Positions 18,436-26,716 of a stretch of DNA of 64,000 nt are shown piece after piece (position 1 is the stretch's first letter; each line of letters opens with the position of its first letter). Source of the stretch: AP-15 sp963781215 (lineage in GTDB: Bacteria; Pseudomonadota; Alphaproteobacteria; ATCC43930; CGMCC-115725); contig CAWAFE010000004.1 of assembly GCA_963781215.1 (NCBI GenBank), positions 3,240 through 67,239 on the forward strand, in the 5' to 3' direction. Made by a program: the position numbers and the translations under genes. The notes beneath the pieces were generated by a model. That model had not been told where the DNA came from and did no database searches. It saw only the letters and a program-made list of their open reading frames with translations.

Positions 18436-19214
18436 TGCAGTGGCATGATTTAGGGTTTGTGCTGGCGGCGCGCCGGCACGGTGAGAATGCGTTGATCGTT
18501 GAGCTGTTGACCCGCGAGCACGGGCGGCATTTGGGGCTAGTGCGCGGCGGGCAGTCACCGCGGCTGCGCGCGGTTTTGCAGCCCGGCAACGAGGTCGCGG
18601 CATCGTGGCGGGGCCGGCTGCCGGAGCATCTGGGAACCTTCGGCTGCGAATTGCTTCACGCCCATGCTGCGCGCTTTCTCGACGACCCGGACCGGCTGGC
18701 CGGGCTCGCCTCGGCGGTGGCTCTCGTCGCCGCGGCACTCCCCGAGCGGGAGCCGCATGCCAATGTCGGAGCATTTTTCGAACAGCTGATCGACGCCCTC
18801 GGCCGGCGCGCCGACTGGCCGGCCTGCTATGTCGCCTGGGAATGCCAACTGCTCGCCGCCCTCGGCTTCGGCCTCGATCTGGCGCGCTGCGCCGCGACCG
18901 GGACGACCACCGACCTCGCCTACGTCTCGCCCCGCACCGGACGCGCGGTGTCGCGGCAGGCAGGCGCGCCCTACCATGACAAGCTGCTGGTCCTGCCGGA
19001 GTTCCTGTGGCGCGACGCCCCCGCCGACCGGGCCCAAGTCACGCTCGGCCTCGGCCTGACCGGCCACTTCCTGCTCCACCACCTGCTGCTGCCGCATGGC
19101 CGGACCATGCCCGCCGCGCGCTCCCGCCTGTCCGACCGCATGCAGCGGATCGCATCAGCCAGCGAAGCTTTGCCTCGACCTGTCTGCCACCCGGATGGCG
19201 ATCGCGGCCTGTAG
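18435..19214 (+). CDS. recO: DNA repair protein RecO
   Basis: RecO acts with RecR to load RecA on gapped DNA. The 259-residue product has the N-terminal OB fold (LGFVLAARRHGENALIVELLT) and the mid-protein helical region with CQLLAALGFGLDL. The usual C-terminal zinc cysteines are only partly present (one CQ and one C in LARCAATG). ATG 18435 overlaps the era stop. The last about 20 residues are variable. Confidence 0.94.
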   Translation: MQWHDLGFVLAARRHGENALIVELLTREHGRHLGLVRGGQSPRLRAVLQPGNEVAASWRGRLPEHLGTFGCELLHAHAARFLDDPDRLAGLASAVALVAAALPEREPHANVGAFFEQLIDALGRRADWPACYVAWECQLLAALGFGLDLARCAATGTTTDLAYVSPRTGRAVSRQAGAPYHDKLLVLPEFLWRDAPADRAQVTLGLGLTGHFLLHHLLLPHGRTMPAARSRLSDRMQRIASASEALPRPVCHPDGDRGL

Positions 19215-19331
19215 CGGCGGCGCCGATCGCGGCCCGCCCTGCGATCTGCGCCGCCTGACCGCGGCGCGCCTCGCTGCTATACTGGCGCCGGCGCCGTTGG
19301 GCGCGGTGAGAACAAGCAAGAGGAGGAGATC

Positions 19332-20241
19332 ATGGAACCGGTCGTCGGCAGCGGCAAATACACCTATAAGGTGCATGAGGATTGGGCGCGGGTCCCCGAT
19401 GGCGTCGAGGTCAGGGCGTGCGCGGTTTCCGTCGATTCTCGGGATCGGGTCTACTGCTTTAATCGCAACCCCGAGCATCCGGTCGTCATTTTCGACCGCG
19501 ACGGCACCTTCCTGTCCTCGTGGGGGGCCGGGCTGTTCTCGTTCCCGCATGCGATCCGCATCGACGCGCAAGACAACGTCTGGCTCACCGACGAGTATCA
19601 CCAACAATTCATGAAATTCACGACCGACGGCAAGCTGCTGCAAACCATCGGGATCAAGGGCGAACGTTCCGACACCGGGGTCGCCGAGGACGATTTCAGC
19701 TCGGCCGCGTGGAGGAAAGTCACGCATGGCGGCGGCCCGTTCAACCTGCCGACCGACATCGCCTTTGCGCCTTCGGGCGAGATGTTCATGAGCGACGGCT
19801 ACGGCAACGCCCGCGTGCACAAATTCTCGGCCGACGCAAAACATATGTTCTCATGGGGCGAGCCGGGGAATGCGCCGGGCCAGTTCAACCTGCCGCACGG
19901 CGTGTGGGTCGATCGGCGCGGCCGACTGCTGGTGGCCGACCGCGAGAACGACCGGGTGCAGATCTTCGACCAGCAGGGCAAGCTGTTGACGGTCTGGCCT
20001 ACCGAGCTGATCGGCCCGGCCTTCTTTTATGTGGACGACGACGACATCGTCTACATCCCCGAGCACAATGGCGGCATGATCAGCATCTTGACCCTCGACG
20101 GCGAAAGGCTGGCGCGCTGGGGCGGGCCGATCCACCGCTCCTGCCACGGCATTTGGGTCGACTTCGCGCAAGGATCTTTATGTCGTCCAGCCGGGCGAAT
20201 GGGGTCGGGTGCGGCGCGTCGTCAAGTACGAGCGGCAATAG
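19332..20241 (+). CDS. NHL-repeat beta-propeller protein (peptidylglycine lyase-like), frameshifted near 3' end
   Basis: A beta-propeller protein of about 302 residues related to the peptidyl-alpha-hydroxyglycine alpha-amidating lyase/NHL group. Repeats with the pattern (V/I)xVDxxDxVY and (F/W)D..GxxLxxxG run through the protein, for example AVSVDSRDRVYCFNRN, AIRIDAQDNVWLTDEY and GVWVDRRGRLLVADREN. No signal peptide is seen, so it is probably cytoplasmic. ATG 19332 follows a strong AGGAGGAG. At 20163-20164 an extra T shifts the frame; the expected ending KDLYVVQPGEWGRVRR lies in the next frame and stops at 20239-20241. Enzymatic activity is unproven for bacterial members. Confidence 0.8.
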
Positions 20242-20305
20242 CCACCGGGGGAAGATTGCGGGCCGCCTTTTCGGCGCAGCGACGGCGGCCCCACCACCGG
20301 GCCGG

Positions 20306-20776
20306 TTACCGCCCGGCGGTGACCTCGGCCCAGGCGATCGCCTCGTCGAAGGCGCCGAGGACGGCGCCGTGCGAGGAGTGGTCGTTCATCGCCTCGACGC
20401 TGGCGAAGCCGCGTGATCGAGCGATGTTGATCAGCAGCTGATGCGCCGCCCAGGCGGGTTCCGGGCCATTCGAGCGCCTCGCCGCGACGCGCAGCGCGCC
20501 CACCGCGCAGCGCCGCCCGCGAAACGAGCGATAGGTGCCCTGCGTCCAATGGTTTGGGTCTTCGATCAGCTCGCGGGCATCCTGAAGCAATCGCACAGTG
20601 ATTGCGCCGTGCTCCGGGCTCAGCGGCACGCGGAGGGTCGCCGGCGCTGCTTTGCCTCGCCGATCGCGGCGCGTGTGGGTGGCGGCCCAGAGCCGGCGGC
20701 CGTGCTTGCTCCAAATCGGAAAGAGCCCGGTGTCGAGCGGCGCCGGCGTCCCGAAATCAATACCATCGAGCGGCAT
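20306..20776 (-). CDS. Small protein resembling the DUF6197 family
   Basis: A 156-residue protein without signal or membrane segments. The core LLQDARELIEDPNHWTQGTY, RRCAVGALRVAAR and the end GAVLGAFDEAIAWAE match my memory of the DUF6197 pattern (helix, W-x-QG, C-x-x-GA, C-terminal helix). The ATG at 20776 is the first in frame; homologous conservation probably begins near residue 45. It lies convergent to the NHL gene and head-to-tail with the decayed YkoP-like gene upstream. Function unknown; the family name is a moderate-confidence recollection. Confidence 0.55.
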   Translation of the reverse strand: MPLDGIDFGTPAPLDTGLFPIWSKHGRRLWAATHTRRDRRGKAAPATLRVPLSPEHGAITVRLLQDARELIEDPNHWTQGTYRSFRGRRCAVGALRVAARRSNGPEPAWAAHQLLINIARSRGFASVEAMNDHSSHGAVLGAFDEAIAWAEVTAGR

Positions 20777-21400
20777 TGCTATCTCCTATCGCTTTGGTTG
20801 GCATGGCTTCCCCCCGCATTCGTCGACCCGACCCGTATCGGGCGATAAAGGCGTCGCGCGAAACCCACAGCTCGCAATGCGATCGCAGCAGCATATCGCT
20901 GCGCAGCGCCGCCGGGTTGAAGGTCCACGCCGGCCCGCATGTGAAGAAATTCTCCCAGAGCTCACACCATCGCCGCCGGCCGCGCCCGGCGCCGGAGTCG
21001 TGACGCGCCATCTCGAAACCGTACGCCCCGGCGACGCGGAGCAGCTTTGGGATCCGTCTTCGGGAGGCGAAGCCGGCGGGCGCCCGAACCGCCTCGACGC
21101 GGGCGAGCGATGGATCGGCGGCGAGATGGTGGGTGAGCTCGCAGAGCCATGCGGCGAAGCGCCGGCACAGGACAGTCGTCCGGCGGAGGCCGATGCCGAC
21201 CCAGGTATCGCCGAGAGGCGCTCGTTCCACAGGTGCAGCTCCAGCACCTCGGTGCCGCGCCAGACCCTCCTACCGTTGGCCAGAACCACATCGCCGCGGG
21301 CGCGGGCGACGGCTGTGCGCAGCAGACACTCCTGCCGGTGGGAGAACTTGCGGATGCCGTAGAAGTGTCGAAGCGCGGCACTTATCCTGCGGATGAGACG
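20757..21400 (-). pseudogene. YkoP-like domain protein, frameshifted
   Basis: Two minus-strand frames together give one recognisable protein. The first frame (about 21390 down to 21238) reads LRHFYGIRKFSHRQECLLR then GRRVWRGTEVLELHLWNERL. The second frame (from about 21238 to 20757) reads LGDTWVGIGLRRTTVLCRR, a middle region GFEMARHDSG and the ending WTFNPAALRSDMLLR with RDAFIARYG. This order matches YkoP-like domain proteins, in which ELHLWNE and FNPxxL..K motifs are conserved. The two parts are joined by an indel after NERL, probably one missing base. No convincing start codon is visible upstream. The role of the family is unknown. Confidence 0.5.
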
Positions 21401-21898
21401 AATGCGGCAATGTCGGCCGCGAGCGGTCCCGCTCAGCGCGCGCCGGCCGATCGGGCCACACCGCAGCGCGCGCCTGCGCCCAAACCGCTGTCAGCGGGGC
21501 TTCGGAAACGGTGAATTCAACCACACCACCTCCTCGGCGCAAACCTTGCCTGTCGCGCGCTCATGCGCGTCGACCGATCCCAGGTCGGGCCAGACTGCGT
21601 GGAGGCGGGCTGGAAGAGAGCATCCACCTCCGCGGTGGGCCTGGCCGCGACAATCCCGCCAAATTGTCGTTCCGGCGGAAATCGTCAGCCTCGTCGGCAC
21701 TCTCGGGAAACACCATCCCTCGAAAGATTATTTGCGCGCGATATGAAGGTGTCAACCTGACGGGCACCGGCCGCCGAAGGATTCTTCGCCCCGAAAGATG
21801 CATTTCGGCGCTGTTGGCCTGGCCCGCAGGCGCGAAGCCCCTCCTTGCTGCCGCGGGGACGAACTCGACACAATGCGCCGGCGGCGAGGGAGCAGACG
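21401..21898. other. Gene-poor stretch of about 500 bases
   Basis: No plausible intact gene is seen. On the minus strand, 21491-21600 encodes a peptide ending AEEVVWLNSPFPKPR that looks protein-like and could be a relic, but I do not recognise it. The end of the stretch holds the ribosome site (GAGGGAGCAGACG) of the OB-fold gene at 21899. Confidence 0.4.
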
Positions 21899-22282
21899 AT
21901 GGAGCGGACGACGCGATCACCCCTGACGGTCTATCAGGAGCATCTCGAACAGGGTGAGCTCGCCTACCAGTGGAGCCCGGAGGCCGCGAAGGCGGTGTTC
22001 TATCCGCGGGTGATTTGCCCGTTCACCGGTAGTGACCGGCTCGAATGGCGGGTCAGCGCCGGGCTCGGCACCGTCTATGCCACGACGGTGACGCATCCGC
22101 GCGAGGGAGCGCCCTACAATGTCGCGCTCATCGATTGCGACGAGGGCTTTCGGCTGATGAGCCGGGTCGAGGACATCGCACCCGAGGCGGTGCGGATCGG
22201 CATGCGCGTCGGCTTCCGCGTCCATCGTCCGGGCGGCGACGAGCCGCCCTACCCGGTCTTCGTGCCGGTCGAGGGGCGGTGA
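21899..22282 (+). CDS. OB-fold (DUF35-type) protein, partner of thiolase-like gene
   Basis: A 127-residue protein of the DUF35/OB-fold group, which pairs with thiolase-like proteins and in other systems forms a complex supplying acyl-CoA or acting in acetyl-CoA acetyltransferase. The family segment after the zinc ribbon is clear: LEWRVSAGLGTVYATTVTH and YNVALIDCDEGFRLMSRV. The N-terminal zinc ribbon is degenerate: VICPFTGSDRLEW retains one Cys where CPxCGS is typical. ATG 21899 has a good ribosome site. Its TGA overlaps the ATG of the thiolase-like gene (22282), implying a stable two-gene unit. Confidence 0.82.
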   Translation: MERTTRSPLTVYQEHLEQGELAYQWSPEAAKAVFYPRVICPFTGSDRLEWRVSAGLGTVYATTVTHPREGAPYNVALIDCDEGFRLMSRVEDIAPEAVRIGMRVGFRVHRPGGDEPPYPVFVPVEGR

Positions 22283-23436
22283 TGGAGGGTCTGCAGCGCG
22301 GCTCGGCCGCGATCGTCGGCGTCGCCGAATCCGATCTGGGTGCCGTCGCCAAGGACATGAGCGCCCTCGACCTGATGGCGCAGGGCATCCAGCGAGCTCT
22401 CGCCGATTGCGGGCTCGGCCTGCGCGACGTCGACGGCCTCCTCTGCGCGACCGCGCAGAGCCGCACCTCGGGCCTGGCGCTCGCCGAATATCTCGGGATC
22501 TCGCCCGCCTTTGTCGACACCACGATCCTCGGCGGCTCGTCCTTCATGTTCCATGTCGCCCACGCCCAGGCGGCGCTCCAGCTCGGGCTCTGCCAGGTTG
22601 CGGTCATTGCTTATGGCAGCACCCAGCGGACGATCGGCCGCCGGCAGGCCTCGGTGCGCGAATACAACCCCTACGAGACCCCGTTCCGGCCGTTCCTGCC
22701 CTCGACCGCCTACGCGCTCGCCGCTTCGCGCCATATGCACCAATACGGCACGACGCGCGAGCAATTGGCGGCGGTCGCGGTGGCGGCGCGGGAATGGGCG
22801 TTGCTGAACCCGGTGGCCTGGGAAAAGCAGCCGCTGACGATCGCCGAGGTGCTGTCGGCGCGCATGGTCAGCTATCCCTTTACGGTGCGCGACTGCTGTC
22901 TGATCACCGACGGCGGCGGCGCGGTGATCATGACTACCGCAGAGCGTGCGAGGTCCTTGAAACAGCCGCCGGCCTATGTGCTGGGCTGCGGCCAGGCGAT
23001 CACTCACGCCAATATCTCGAGCATGCCCGACCTGACCCGGACCGGGGCATTGCAGTCTGGCAGCGCCGCCTATGATATGGCGCGGCTCGGCCCCGGCGAC
23101 ATCGATGTCGTCGAGCTCTACGACGCATTCACGATCAACACGATCCTGTTCCTCGAAGATTTGGGCTTCTGCCCGAAGGGCGAGGGCGGCCGGTTTGTCG
23201 AGGGCGGCCGCATCGCGCCGAAAGGCCGGCTGCCGGTCAACACCAATGGCGGCGGCCTCTCCTATTGCCACCCTGGCATGTATGGTCTCTTCCTGCTGAT
23301 CGAGGCGACGCGGCAGTTGCGCGGCGAATGCGGCGCGCGCCAGACCGCCCGTTGCGACACCGCGATCGCGCACGGCAACGGCGGCGTGCTGTCGTCGCAG
23401 AGCACGGTAATCCTCGGGAGCGCCGCGGCCCTTTGA
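22282..23436 (+). CDS. Thiolase-like protein (SCP-x/acetyl-CoA acetyltransferase family)
   Basis: A 384-residue thiolase-fold protein of the lipid-transfer/SCP-x-like group. The usual nucleophile Cys position in the N-terminal half appears replaced: the region reads LGGSSFMFHVAHAQAAL. The C-terminal half keeps VELYDAFTINTILFLEDLGF, NTNGGGLSYCHPGM with the His-Pro of the second active-site loop, and AHGNGGVLSSQS. With an OB-fold partner directly upstream (overlapping ATGA), it most likely forms a heteromeric complex. A degradative thiolase activity is doubtful given the missing Cys; acyl carrier or aldolase-type roles described for related pairs are possible. Confidence 0.82.
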   Translation: MEGLQRGSAAIVGVAESDLGAVAKDMSALDLMAQGIQRALADCGLGLRDVDGLLCATAQSRTSGLALAEYLGISPAFVDTTILGGSSFMFHVAHAQAALQLGLCQVAVIAYGSTQRTIGRRQASVREYNPYETPFRPFLPSTAYALAASRHMHQYGTTREQLAAVAVAAREWALLNPVAWEKQPLTIAEVLSARMVSYPFTVRDCCLITDGGGAVIMTTAERARSLKQPPAYVLGCGQAITHANISSMPDLTRTGALQSGSAAYDMARLGPGDIDVVELYDAFTINTILFLEDLGFCPKGEGGRFVEGGRIAPKGRLPVNTNGGGLSYCHPGMYGLFLLIEATRQLRGECGARQTARCDTAIAHGNGGVLSSQSTVILGSAAAL

Positions 23437-23445
23437 TCGCCGCGG

Positions 23446-25689
23446 ATGCATAGCGGGTCGATGCGGCAGCGGGTCGCGACCGCCCAGGATCTCGTGCTGG
23501 TCGGCGGCGGGCACGCCCATGTCCATGTGCTGAAGAGGTTTGGCATGCGGCCGGTGCCGGGGGTGCGCGTTACCTTGGTCGCCGCCGATGTCGAGACCCC
23601 CTATTCGGGCATGTTGCCGGGTTGGGTAGCCGGGCAATATTCGTTCGAGGCCTGCCATATCGATCTCGGCCGGCTGGCGCGTTTTGCCGGGGCGCGCCTG
23701 ATCCGTGACGAGGCGGTCGGCCTCGACCGCGTCGCGCGCCAAGTGCAGACCCGTGGCCATCCGCCGATCCGCTATGATTTCCTGTCGCTCGACATCGGCT
23801 CGACGCCGCGCGCGGACGATGTCCCCGGTGCGGCCGAGCATACGATCGCGGTCAAGCCGATCGCCCGTTTCGCGGCGCGCTGGGAAGCCTTGCTGGCCCG
23901 CGCTCGGGGCCTGCCGAGGCTGCGCCTCGCGGTCGTCGGCGGCGGCGCGGGCGGCGTCGAGCTGGCGCTGGCGGCGCGACATCGGCTGGGTGGGCTGCGC
24001 GAGGATATGCCAGAGATCACCCTCGTCAGCCGCGACGCGCTGCTGCCGTCGCACAACCGGCGCGTCCGCCGCCTGATCGAGGGCATCCTTGCTGCGCGCG
24101 GGATCGCGCTGCTGCCCCATCGCGAAATCGTTCGCGCCGAACAGGGCTCGCTGATCGATGCCGCTGGTGCGCACATCGCCTTCGACGAGGCGTTGTGGGT
24201 GACCGAGGCGGGTGCCGCACCCTGGCTCGCCGAAACGGGGTTGCCGCTGACCGCGGAGGGCTTTGTCGCGATCGACGAGACCTTGCGCTCGCCCGGCGAC
24301 CAGCGTGTCTTTGCCGCCGGCGACGTGGCGACGATGCTCGCCCACCCGCGGGAGAAGGCCGGCGTCTACGCCGTCCGCCAAGGCCCGCGGCTCGCGGCAA
24401 ATCTGCGCCGCGCGCTCGCCGGGAAAGAGCTGCGGCGCGCCGTACCGCAGCGCCGCGGGCTGGCGTTGATCGGCACCGGCGACGCGCACGCCGTTGCCTC
24501 GCGCGGCCCGTTCGCCGCCTATGGGGCATTCTGGTGGCGGCTCAAGGACTGGATCGACCGGCGCTGGATGCGGCGTTACCGGGACTTGCCCGAGATGCTG
24601 CCTGAGCCAGGCGAGGAGGCGATGCGCTGCGGCGGCTGCGCCGCCAAGGTCCCGGCCGCGGTGCTCGCCCGCGTCATGGACCGGCTGCAGCCGGCCGCGA
24701 GCGATCTGGTCATGATCGGGCTCGCCAGCCCCGACGATGCGGCATTGATTTCCTTTCCCGGCTCGCCGCCACTGCTGCAGACCGTCGATTTCTTCCGCGC
24801 CATGGTCGACGATCCCTATCTCTTCGGCCGGATTGCCGCCACCCATGCGCTCGGCGACATCTACGCGATGGGCGGCACGCCGGAGACCGCGCTCGCCATC
24901 GCCACCCTGCCGCCGGCCCGACCGGCGATCGTCGAGCACGACCTCTTCCACATGCTGCGCGGCGGCCTCGACGTTCTGGAAAAGGCGGGTGCTGTATTGA
25001 TCGGCGGGCACAGCGCCGAGGGCGCCGAACTGGCGCTGGGCTTTGCCGTGACCGGGCGCCCGCGGGCGGGCAAGCTGTTGCGCAAGAGCGGGCTGCGGCC
25101 CGGCGACCGCCTGGTGCTGACCAAGCCGCTCGGCACCGGGGTGATACTTGCGGCGGACGGACGGGGCCTCGCCCCCGCGCGGGTCGTCGCCGGCGCGCTC
25201 ACGGTAATGACGCAATCCGCCGCACCCGCCGCCTCCTGTTTGCTCGCCCATCGCGCCACCGCCTGTACCGACGTGACCGGGTTCGGGCTCCTGGGTCATC
25301 TGATGGAGATGCTGCGGGCCTCCGATATGGACGCCGTGCTCGATCCCGAGGCGATCCCGGCGCTCGACGGTGCTCTGCCGCTCTTTGCCCAAGGCATCGC
25401 CAGCTCGCTGCACGCCGATAATGTCGCCGCATTGGCCGCCCTCGACGATGTAGCCGAGGCCGGACCCACCGCTTCGTTGCTGATCGATCCGCAGACCGCC
25501 GGCGGCCTGCTCGCCGGCGTTCCAGTCGCGGAATCCGCTTCCTGCCTCGCTCAGCTTCTCGATCTCGGCTATCGCGCCGCGGTAATTGGCCGCGTCGAGC
25601 GCGTTCGCGGTGCCCAGCCGCGGGTCAGTCTCGAACCGAGCGCGGCACAAATCCTCGCCGAGCCCGCCGCCGCCCGCCGGCTCGGGTGA
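23446..25689 (+). CDS. selD: Selenide, water dikinase fused to a NADH-dehydrogenase-like FAD oxidoreductase
   Basis: A 747-residue fusion. The N-terminal ~385 residues form an FAD/NAD(P)-binding oxidoreductase with LVLVGGGHAHVHVLKRFG at the first dinucleotide site, AVVGGGAGGVELALA as the second and VFAAGDVA near residue 290. The C-terminal part is SelD, which makes selenophosphate from selenide and ATP: the active-site MRCGGCAAKVPA near residue 391 has Cys rather than selenocysteine, followed by DDAALI, THALGDIYAMGG and TACTDVTGFGLLGH. This fusion occurs in other bacteria and suggests redox delivery of selenium. ATG 23446 and 23461 are both possible. No selA, selB or mnmH is in the window. 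Confidence 0.92.
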   Translation: MHSGSMRQRVATAQDLVLVGGGHAHVHVLKRFGMRPVPGVRVTLVAADVETPYSGMLPGWVAGQYSFEACHIDLGRLARFAGARLIRDEAVGLDRVARQVQTRGHPPIRYDFLSLDIGSTPRADDVPGAAEHTIAVKPIARFAARWEALLARARGLPRLRLAVVGGGAGGVELALAARHRLGGLREDMPEITLVSRDALLPSHNRRVRRLIEGILAARGIALLPHREIVRAEQGSLIDAAGAHIAFDEALWVTEAGAAPWLAETGLPLTAEGFVAIDETLRSPGDQRVFAAGDVATMLAHPREKAGVYAVRQGPRLAANLRRALAGKELRRAVPQRRGLALIGTGDAHAVASRGPFAAYGAFWWRLKDWIDRRWMRRYRDLPEMLPEPGEEAMRCGGCAAKVPAAVLARVMDRLQPAASDLVMIGLASPDDAALISFPGSPPLLQTVDFFRAMVDDPYLFGRIAATHALGDIYAMGGTPETALAIATLPPARPAIVEHDLFHMLRGGLDVLEKAGAVLIGGHSAEGAELALGFAVTGRPRAGKLLRKSGLRPGDRLVLTKPLGTGVILAADGRGLAPARVVAGALTVMTQSAAPAASCLLAHRATACTDVTGFGLLGHLMEMLRASDMDAVLDPEAIPALDGALPLFAQGIASSLHADNVAALAALDDVAEAGPTASLLIDPQTAGGLLAGVPVAESASCLAQLLDLGYRAAVIGRVERVRGAQPRVSLEPSAAQILAEPAAARRLG

Positions 25690-25701
25690 GCCGAGCGAAC
25701 G

Positions 25702-26082
25702 TCAGGGCTCGGCGCTGCCGCAATAGGCCTCGATGCGGTAGCCGTCGGGGTCGATGACGAAAGCAGCGTAGTAATCGGCGCCATAATCGGCACGCAGGCC
25801 GGGCTTGCCGTTGTCGCGGCCGCCGGCGCCGAGGGCCGAGGCGTGGAACGCGTCGACACCATTGCGCGTCGGCGAGATGAAGCAGACATGCAGGCCGGAC
25901 CGGTCGTCGGGCGGGACCGGTTGTTCCGAGACGCCGATCCAGAACGCGACGGAGTCGCCGCCATAGCCGAGCGAACCCTCGCCCTCGCTGAGGCAGATGT
26001 ATCCGAGCGGCGCCAGCGCCGCATCGTAAAACCGCTTGGTCCGGGCGACATCGCGGACCCCGATCGAGACGTGGGCGATCAT
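25702..26082 (-). CDS. VOC (glyoxalase/bleomycin resistance fold) family protein
   Basis: A 126-residue vicinal-oxygen-chelate protein. It starts MIAHVSIGVRDVARTKRFYD, with the first metal-ligand His at residue 4, and ends with AAFVIDPDGYRIEAYC, where the Glu is the usual last metal ligand. The internal ATG at 26082 is chosen because the longer open frame overlaps the upstream gene; the ATG overlaps that gene's TGA. This type is annotated glyoxalase-like but substrates vary widely. It is convergent with selD. Confidence 0.85.
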   Translation of the reverse strand: MIAHVSIGVRDVARTKRFYDAALAPLGYICLSEGEGSLGYGGDSVAFWIGVSEQPVPPDDRSGLHVCFISPTRNGVDAFHASALGAGGRDNGKPGLRADYGADYYAAFVIDPDGYRIEAYCGSAEP

Positions 26083-26630
26083 CGAGCTTTCTCCTCCTTG
26101 ATGCGGCGGGCGAAGAACTCGACCTGGAGCTGCCAGGTTTTGCCCTGGTCCGGCGAGCGCTCTGCCAGCCAATGGAACGAGGCGGGCCTGATCTCGGTAA
26201 AGCGCCAGCGCACCGGCGCCCGGGTTTCGTCGTCGCCCTCCTGCACAATGTCCTCGCCACAGGCGCGGCCGATCATCCGCCGGTAGACTTGCGTCAGCGG
26301 GTCGATCCACAGAATCTGCCAAGCGTCGAGGTCGGGGTCATAAACTCGTAACGTCGTGCCGTAGAAATCGCCCCATTGCGGCGGCTCGTCCCTCGGCGCG
26401 CCGCGCGGCGGCACGATCCACACATCCTGCACGGCGCGGCCTTCGAGCACCCAGCCGAAATGGATTTCGCCGCGGCTGAGGCGTGTGGCGTCGGGTTCGG
26501 GGTGGTAGACGGCATCAATCTCCCAGCGCCCGACGAACTGGCCGTAGAGGCCCATCTTGCCGGCGCGGTCCGCCGCCGGGCGATCGGCGTGCAGGGCTTC
26601 GATGAGGGATGATGACGGAGCGGCGGTCAT
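26079..26630 (-). CDS. Uncharacterised protein, lipocalin/DUF1579-like
   Basis: A 183-residue cytoplasmic protein with a beta-rich pattern: GQFVGRWEIDAVYHPEPD, GEIHFGWVLEGRAVQDVWIVP, YGTTLRVYDPDLDAWQILWID and FTEIRPASFHWLAERSPD. The order GxW..E.., WVLEGR, LRVYDP..W, W.(F)TEI resembles calycin-type proteins annotated as DUF1579-like, but I cannot name a function. The second ATG (26630) is preferred. It overlaps the VOC gene by four bases and lies divergent from the AraC regulator (gap of about 86 bases), so the pair may be controlled by that regulator. Confidence 0.7.
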   Translation of the reverse strand: MTAAPSSSLIEALHADRPAADRAGKMGLYGQFVGRWEIDAVYHPEPDATRLSRGEIHFGWVLEGRAVQDVWIVPPRGAPRDEPPQWGDFYGTTLRVYDPDLDAWQILWIDPLTQVYRRMIGRACGEDIVQEGDDETRAPVRWRFTEIRPASFHWLAERSPDQGKTWQLQVEFFARRIKEEKAR

Positions 26631-26716
26631 GGTCGGGCCTTCGGGTGGTGGCACGAGGTTCTTCCTAGACCGCGACGGCCCGCCGCCTCTTGGGAAAAAT
26701 TGCTATATTTCTGTCG

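Noticed and set aside
21491..21700. Minus-strand peptide ending AEEVVWLNSPFPKPR
   Set aside because: Looks protein-like but has no recognised family and no conserved start, so only noted in the gene-poor stretch.
22249..25650. Very long open frame on the minus strand (over 1,100 codons) opposite the thiolase and selD genes
   Set aside because: It is a shadow of high-GC codon bias; its translation is Arg/Gly/Asp-rich with no domain pattern, while the plus strand has two clear families.
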